Shown piece after piece: positions 58,635 to 64,000 of a DNA stretch of 64,000 bases. The stretch lies in the NCBI GenBank assembly GCA_047967505.1, contig CM106538.1, one strand, 5' to 3'. Under the pieces are notes generated by a model. That model saw nothing but the letters and a program-made list of their open reading frames with translations, did not search any database and was not told where the DNA came from. The translations under genes and the position numbers were made by a program. Numbering within the stretch: the first letter of the stretch is position 1; every line of letters starts with the position of its first letter. This stretch comes from Dipteris shenzhenensis (taxonomy: Eukaryota; Polypodiophyta; Polypodiopsida; Gleicheniales).

Positions 58635-58976
58635 TGTCAAAGAGCCAGCATGAGATCACCACTAAGCCTAGTGCACACAAGATCAACGGAAGAACTAAGG
58701 AGGCTCAAAGCACACTAAATAAGACATGAGAGGGAGATTGCAAATCTATATCTCTTGCAATGTGTGTTCTCAACAATACATGATAGGCTTCTTATATAGA
58801 GAGAGCCTTTAGAATAGTCAAACCATGTGGGATCCTCTCATCCACATCTCTCCTTGTGGATATCCTCAATCCACATCTCCACATCATGTAGTCCACATCC
58901 TAGGGTGGCTACTTTAATTCTTTCCTATACCATACCTTAGCCTTTAATTATGTGCTCATGGCACCATATCTCAACA
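58635..58976 (-). repeat. 5' LTR of the non-coding retrotransposon
   Basis: Contains a TATA box TATATAAG on the minus strand at 58791-58798, which would drive the element RNA. Confidence 0.95.
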
Positions 58977-59286
58977 TGTTTGTGATTGTGAAGTAAAATT
59001 TTACTTCACTACAAGATACAGGCCACTTTTTGACACCGATACGGACACTAAATATGAAGGATTTTTTTTTTAACAAGCAAAAAGTGTCAAAATTTTCATT
59101 GGTGTAGATGTCGCAAAGAAATCATCAGTGCAAGAGTCGGTGTGCCCAATAGTGTCAGTATGGGCATCGGTATATACCGACACTGCAGTGTCGGTATATA
59201 CCGAGGTTTTTACAGAAGCTTAAAAAAAACTTTGTGGGGTAGGATGGGGCTTGTTCCAAACCCATCCTGCCCCACATAATTGCCAT

Positions 59287-61719
59287 TCAAATCACATCCT
59301 CCTCTTCCTCCTTGCCCTCTTTGCCCTCGGTCTCTCTACATGTGCTCGATCCCTCGCCCTCCTCTTGTGCTAGCTTAACCGCTTCTTCTTTAGATCCCAT
59401 CTCTCTGTCTGGACCTTCGGATGGGTCGAACATGCCTCCCTAAGAATGAAACAAGTTAGAAAAACTAAGAGCATTGATTAGAAGACAATGATAATAGTCA
59501 GATGATAACAAAGAGGAATAGGGTATACTCACATGATGCACGGCCACCCTTTCCCAATTGATGTGGACTCCTTCTCTCTCATTCTCTTTAAACCATGCCT
59601 TGGCTCTAATCCTGAATGCCCTTCTGTACTCCTGGTTGTCTGGAGGCCTTCCAATTATAGATTCTTATGGATCTAAAATATTAGAAATTCAGTAGAAGAT
59701 GAATATATACTTGCCACCCATGCCTCATTGCCAAGTCTGCCATTGCTCCTGAGGTGTGAAGGACTTATGGTATCTATACGTATCCTTGCCGCCCTCCGTT
59801 GAGGCTCAAACACATCTAGATTCTCCTTGTAATCCTTCTTTGCTCTCTTCCAATCCTTCGAGTCTGCCCACCCTGGCTTGTGCTTGCCATCTTTAACAGC
59901 ATCCCTTAATTCACATCTATGAGGCTTAAGGAGCTTCCTCATCCATGTAAGCATGGCATTTCGATGAAACTCATACCCTTTAGGGTTTGGAAATTATCTC
60001 TTGAGGGCATCTATGAAGGCATCCTTGGCTCTCTTGTCCTTTTGTTTCCAAGGTTTGAATATATTATTAGGGAAGTAGGTGCTCACCAACCTCCTATGTA
60101 TCTTGTGACCGCCTTCGCAATCTTACTAATGGATTATCATGCTTGATTGGTTCGGTTCCTCCAATTTGAAGTCCTTCACTTGCTAATGATGGTTCTCTAT
60201 ATCTAAGAAGATGGTGCTTTCCATGAATATCTAGGCCCAAAGTACTCTTGATTCCATGTGCACGAGCATATGCTGTGTATGTAAGATAGTATCCAACCCT
60301 ACTACAATCCCTACCTGGATTGTAGCCAAAAATGTGATAAGCAAAAAACTTTTCAATCAAAATGACCTTCTCTATTTGTTGGAACATTTCATGCCCACCC
60401 AAAAACTTGGACAAAGCTTTGAAAAACCAAACTGCAGTCTCCCCATCGTTGCTCAATTGCCAATGAAAAACCAAAATCTTTGCAGTTGAGAGCTAGCTGA
60501 TATAGTGGGGGAGGCTAGTAAATCGCCCTAATCTCTCAGTTCCCCTTTCATGCCTTTGAAGGTAAGAATTATCCTGGACATTCAACTACAAAAACCAAAA
60601 TAATACAATTACATTTTCACCTAAGATTAAGGAAAAATGAGATCACAAAAGAGATAACTCACTTGTGGATTTTCATCTTCAACTAAAACTTTATTAGTCC
60701 AAAGGCTAATGCTGCTTTCTGTGGAGATGTTGGTGCTTCTTTTTTGCTCCTCTTGCTTTCCCATTTTGTTAATCATAAGTTCTCTCTGAAGCTGCTCAAA
60801 AGTCAGTTTATCAATGCCATATGAGTCCTTGCATTTCTTTGTTTTTGTAAAGCATGTCAAAAACAATTCTTCTGAATAGAAGTTGTCCTCTAATGACAAA
60901 AATTGATCCTCATTGGTGATAAAATCTCTTTCCAATGGGCAGGCTTGTGCAATTATTGCCAATGCATAGTCCTCTCTCAAATCAAATATTGCTTGAATGT
61001 CACTAAGATGAACGTACTCAACATTGTCAATAAGGAAAGAAGGTTACTAGTCCTTTAATTGTATCTGCCCTGAGTGACACAACGTCTATTGTTGCATCTT
61101 CAGCCATCTCATTTTTTAGATCAATTTCCTCCTCTACATCTTGCTCATGCTCAAAATTAACTTGAGAAAGCCCTGTTGTATCCATGCTCTCTGTCAATTT
61201 CTCTTCTTCGGGTTGAGTTGTCTCTATGTTATAGAAATTAAGGTACATGACAAAAGCCATGCTCTCCTCTAGAAGCCTACACTTTCTATTGTGCATAGTG
61301 CATTTTTCTTTCAAGTGCTATGGAAATAAGTCATATCTCTTTGCCATATAACTTCTAGTGTTATTTGTAGTAGCCACATCTTTCAGGTGGATATAGGGGT
61401 TACTTTCTATAGCAACTTTTCTATCCCTTGTGAGAGTATCAAACCCTTCATAATACTCTGCCAAAATGTCATAGTGTTGTGACATTATATCTGAGTAATT
61501 TAGACTCTTATTGAACATCTTGTAAAAAATATGACACTCCTGATGTGCATTGGACTTGTGGAGAAAGTCAAACAACATCTCATCGACAGACTTCTTCTCC
61601 TCCCTTTGAGGACTACTTGATGGCTCCGCAAATGTCATTTGTAGAGATCTTCTTCCTACTGGTGCCGTCACAGAAGTTCTTTGCAAATTTACTACACCAT
61701 GCCATGTGTTGAAATGCAA
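59287..61719 (-). pseudogene. CACTA-associated (Ptta/En/Spm-like) gene, multi-exon with some stops
   Basis: Spliceable pieces, right to left: 61719-61027 (one internal TAG at 61318), 61013-60663 ending ENPQ at a GTGAGT donor, intron 60586-60662, exon from 60585 (LNVQDNSYLQRHERGTERLG, one TAG, then WQLSNDGETAVWFFKALSKF) to about 60100, a further stretch to about 59691 (NIFKPWKQKDKRAKD; GWADSKDWKRAKKDYKENLD; RIDTISPSHLRSNGRLGNEA), exon about 59662-59533 (GRPPDNQEYRRAFRIRAKAW), intron 59440-59532, and last exon 59439-59287 (GGMFDPSEGPDREMG, Glu-rich, stop TGA). The Lys/Arg-rich part with W..W..A and the SHLRSNGR block resembles plant Ptta/En/Spm proteins. At least three in-frame stops mean it is probably inactive. 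Confidence 0.6.
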
Positions 61720-61948
61720 ATGTGATTACATAATTGAAAGTAAATTTTTGCACCATCTGTTGAAATATCAATGTGAACAATAATTCAAAGTAAGATCTTA
61801 AAATCATAATTATTCGACATACCTAGGTTGCAAGTTCTCATCGAAAATTTTCTCACACTCTACTTTCTAGTTGTTTTAATCTTGTTAACTTCACATGGTC
61901 AAGCCAAAAAACAAAGAATAGCATTAGCAAACAATTCCTAACATATTC

Positions 61949-62148
61949 TTGGTGACAAATAGTTGCCATGGGTCACAAAAGAATGATAAAGACAAGGAAT
62001 ACGAGTCCAAAAATATTGATACCAAAGACCAAGGGTGTAGCAGTCAAGGGATAAATGAAGATGACATGGATGCATGCCTCCCTTCTCCTCCACCCCCACT
62101 GCCTAGACCACCCCCAAATGACCCTCCCCCCAACTATTACTATGACTA
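61949..62148 (+). other. Possible proline-rich exon
   Basis: A frame reads SCHGSQKNDKDKEYESKNID ... DDMDACLPSPPPPLPRPP ... NYYYDY and ends exactly at a consensus donor (TAT/GTGAGTG, 62149). No acceptor or following exon was identified. It may be the divergent second gene of the CACTA element. Confidence 0.3.
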
Positions 62149-62679
62149 TGTGAGTGTTTCATTTTCCTAGTCTCCCCATGAGAATTCAATCTTGTGTTTG
62201 ATGTTCATAAAATCAATTTCACTAAGCAGAGCCATGTGCAAGCCATGCTCGAGTACAAAGACAAAATCGATTTTTACCATAAGATTGAAAGGTGTTCAAA
62301 AAAGGAACTTTATGCATGTGTGTTTGAGCACAAGACCAAATTGATTTTTTAAGTGTGTAAAGCAAGAATCACGATTTCATATGTGGAGCTTAAGATAATC
62401 CACAGTATACCTTTTTTGAGCGACTTTGATTTTACATACTGAAAAATGCAATTTTAGCATAGGAAGAGGTGTCTACTGCCCCAAATCGTGTTTTTCAACT
62501 GTTGTTGAAATTCATTACTCACACAAATCTTGGCCAATAGAAACACTAGTGGAATTGATTGTTGCATGTAAAAAATGGAGTACCTCTTGCATCTTCGTCC
62601 ATCGTATTTTGTATTAGTGTTGACTCGTGAAGGCTATGCTTCTTGTAAGTCTCTCCTTTACAAATCTCGCCTTCTCGCA

Positions 62680-62845
62680 TGAGCCTTCTTCTGCCGCTTC
62701 TCACAAGAGACTTCTCACTTCTGCTTCTAGAGCCTTATAGAGTGCCGCTTCTGCAAGAGACTACTTGCAAGGGCAAGACACTACTCACAAGAGCCTTATA
62801 GAGTGCCACATCTCGCAGGAGCCTTATAGAGTGACGCTTTTGTCG
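62680..62845. repeat. Short tandem repeats, GAGCCTTATAGAGTGCCGCTT unit
   Basis: GAGCCTTATAGAGTG occurs at about 62730, 62791 and 62819, with CTTCTG and CAAGAGACT words between. Confidence 0.8.
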
Positions 62846-62849
62846 CCAC

Positions 62850-64000
62850 CAATCGTCTCTCAGATTTGGTGCATGGTGCGAGACTACAAGGCCAAGTAGT
62901 GAATCATGACAATCCCAAACGAGGCGCACACCTGAAGATAGTAGATGAATCTTTACAAATGGCTATTGGACCCACCACGCTGTTAAAAGCGAGTTTCCAA
63001 ATAAAGCTATACAACCAAAAATAGCAAGCTTCCATATAAAGAGACATGTGGGTCCATTTTGGCTCAAAGTCATAGGGAGATGCGAGGCAGCAATTCGTCA
63101 TCACATAAGGTAGATGCGAGGTAGCGATTGTTGTCAACAAGTTCATGCAAAGACCAAAGACATTATCCTACTCGCAATTACCTCCCAGGTTGGTTCAGTT
63201 TTCTGCTTTAAATCTCCTTATGGTAACTCAAGCGTGCACAAAATCGTGAGAGCCGTGTTTATGTTGAAAAAAGTGATTTCAAATGTGTGGGCTTGGGCAG
63301 AATGGCCATATCGCATTTTTCAGCATGTTTAAGCATCTCTTGGAAAAATCAATTTCCCATGCTATATAGAGATTTGCATCACCTTGATAGCAAATGTAAA
63401 TTTCATGCTACAAAAATCAATTTATTGTGTGGAGGTAGAGGTAACATGCCATATCGCCTTTTTGAGAATCTATGAATGGCAATCATGAATATTTCGTTGA
63501 AAAAGGCGATTTCACATCTCTAGATTTGGGCAACATGCTAGATAGGTTTTTCGAGCGTGTTTCAATCAAAATTAAAAGAGCGGGTTTTTCAAATTGATAT
63601 CTTCCTCGGAAAAATGTGATTTTATGTAGGGAGGTGTTGGGTAACAAGGGAAATTGCTTTTATGAGTGAAATTGCTTTTATGAGCAAAATAAACTCAAAG
63701 TCCGCTCGAGAAAGCAATTTGTTGCTTCTTAGCAAACCAATCCACAGCAAATCGCTTTTTTGAGCATGATTTAAACATTATCTAGGCTCTATGTCAAGAT
63801 TCAATCACAAATGCACAATTTGATGCTTCCTAGCAAGCTATCTCAAACAAACTCTCTTTGTGGAGCATCTTGTATAGAAATTTCTAAATAACAAAAAATG
63901 TGCAGCATCTTTTGATGATTTGAAATCTCAATCTGTTAGAAAACACAATTTCATAATGTCGCACGGTATTGTTTCATATCATATCACTTTTTTAAGCTAT
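62850..64000. repeat. Dispersed degenerate motif ATCGCTTTTTTGAGCATG
   Basis: Variants occur near 63446, 63543, 63655, 63675, 63750 and 63980, about 80-120 bp apart. Otherwise A/T-rich without a supported gene. Confidence 0.4.

Larger units (their letters stand above)
56053..58976 (-). mobile_element. Young non-coding LTR retrotransposon, 2924 bp, intact ends
   Basis: Two 342-bp LTRs (56053-56394, 58635-58976) read as identical throughout and have TG...CA ends. The 5-bp target duplication TGTTT is perfect (56048-56052, 58977-58981). The primer binding site to initiator-Met tRNA (58623-58634) and a polypurine tract (AAGGGGAGG next to the left LTR) fix the orientation as minus. The 2240-bp interior encodes no gag or pol domain. 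It must borrow proteins from an autonomous element, probably a copia relative given the same primer site and leader-like interior. Identical LTRs imply very recent insertion. Confidence 0.95.
59007..64000. mobile_element. CACTA (En/Spm-type) transposon, left end; right end not in window
   Basis: CACTACAAGATACAGG at 59007 has the hallmark CACTA end. Sub-terminal repeats follow within 200 bp, notably two copies of GTCGGTATATACCGA near 59170 and 59195, typical of transposase binding regions. A transposase-associated gene reads toward this end. No matching TGTAGTG right end was found before 64000, so the limit is the window edge and the true extent is unknown. A possible 3-bp target is CTT. Confidence 0.65.

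Overview
This window looks like nuclear DNA of a streptophyte, most likely a land plant. The evidence is a cytochrome P450 gene with short GT-AG introns that resembles the plant CYP711 (MAX1) family, Ty1/copia elements primed by plant-type initiator-Met tRNA, CACTA (En/Spm-type) transposon genes, and degenerate TTTAGGG-type telomere-like tracts. Introns of about 77-119 bp and the transposon families suggest a non-seed plant, but that is only an inference. Almost everything after the first 1.85 kb is repetitive DNA and transposon remains. There are no operons, CRISPR arrays or recognisable tRNA or rRNA genes.

Layout. 1-1.85 kb: 3' nine-tenths of a CYP711-like P450 gene (five exons, start outside the window). 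1.9-9.5 kb: simple repeats, a 903-bp foldback element with a perfect 9-bp target duplication (4377-5279), two decayed monomers of the window's main satellite in inverted orientation, and a G/C-rich and purine/pyrimidine block flanked by telomere-like tracts in opposite orientation. 9.5-16.2 kb: a decayed Ty1/copia element on the minus strand with both LTRs. 18.6-20.1 kb: a decayed gene for a multi-pass membrane protein of unknown family; a second relic of its last exon lies on the other strand at 53.4-53.9 kb. 24.7-30.6 kb: an LTR-like segment and two divergent relics of transposon-type genes of a DUF7869-like group, with a small array of the palindrome TACCTCGATCGAGGTA between them. 30.9-31.8 kb: an inverted-repeat-bounded element.

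31.85-52.03 kb is dominated by a tandem satellite with a unit of about 182 bp. It lies in three same-orientation blocks (about 30, 7 and 12.5 copies) separated by two foreign segments of about 5.7 and 5.5 kb. The first segment carries two convergent unknown pseudogenes. The second carries a TNP1/En-Spm-type gene, a 16-copy palindrome array placed upstream of a TATA box, and two other satellites. A nucleosome-scale unit disrupted by transposons is what a centromeric or pericentromeric satellite looks like, but that role is not shown here.

56.05-58.98 kb: a very young non-coding LTR retrotransposon with two 342-bp LTRs that read as identical and a perfect TGTTT target duplication. 59.0 kb to the end: the left end of a CACTA element with a multi-exon, partly decayed transposase-associated gene reading toward that end.

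The P450 is the only gene likely to be functional. The items most worth following up are the palindrome arrays upstream of TATA boxes, the 182-bp satellite, the young non-autonomous retrotransposon, and the two-exon membrane-protein family.
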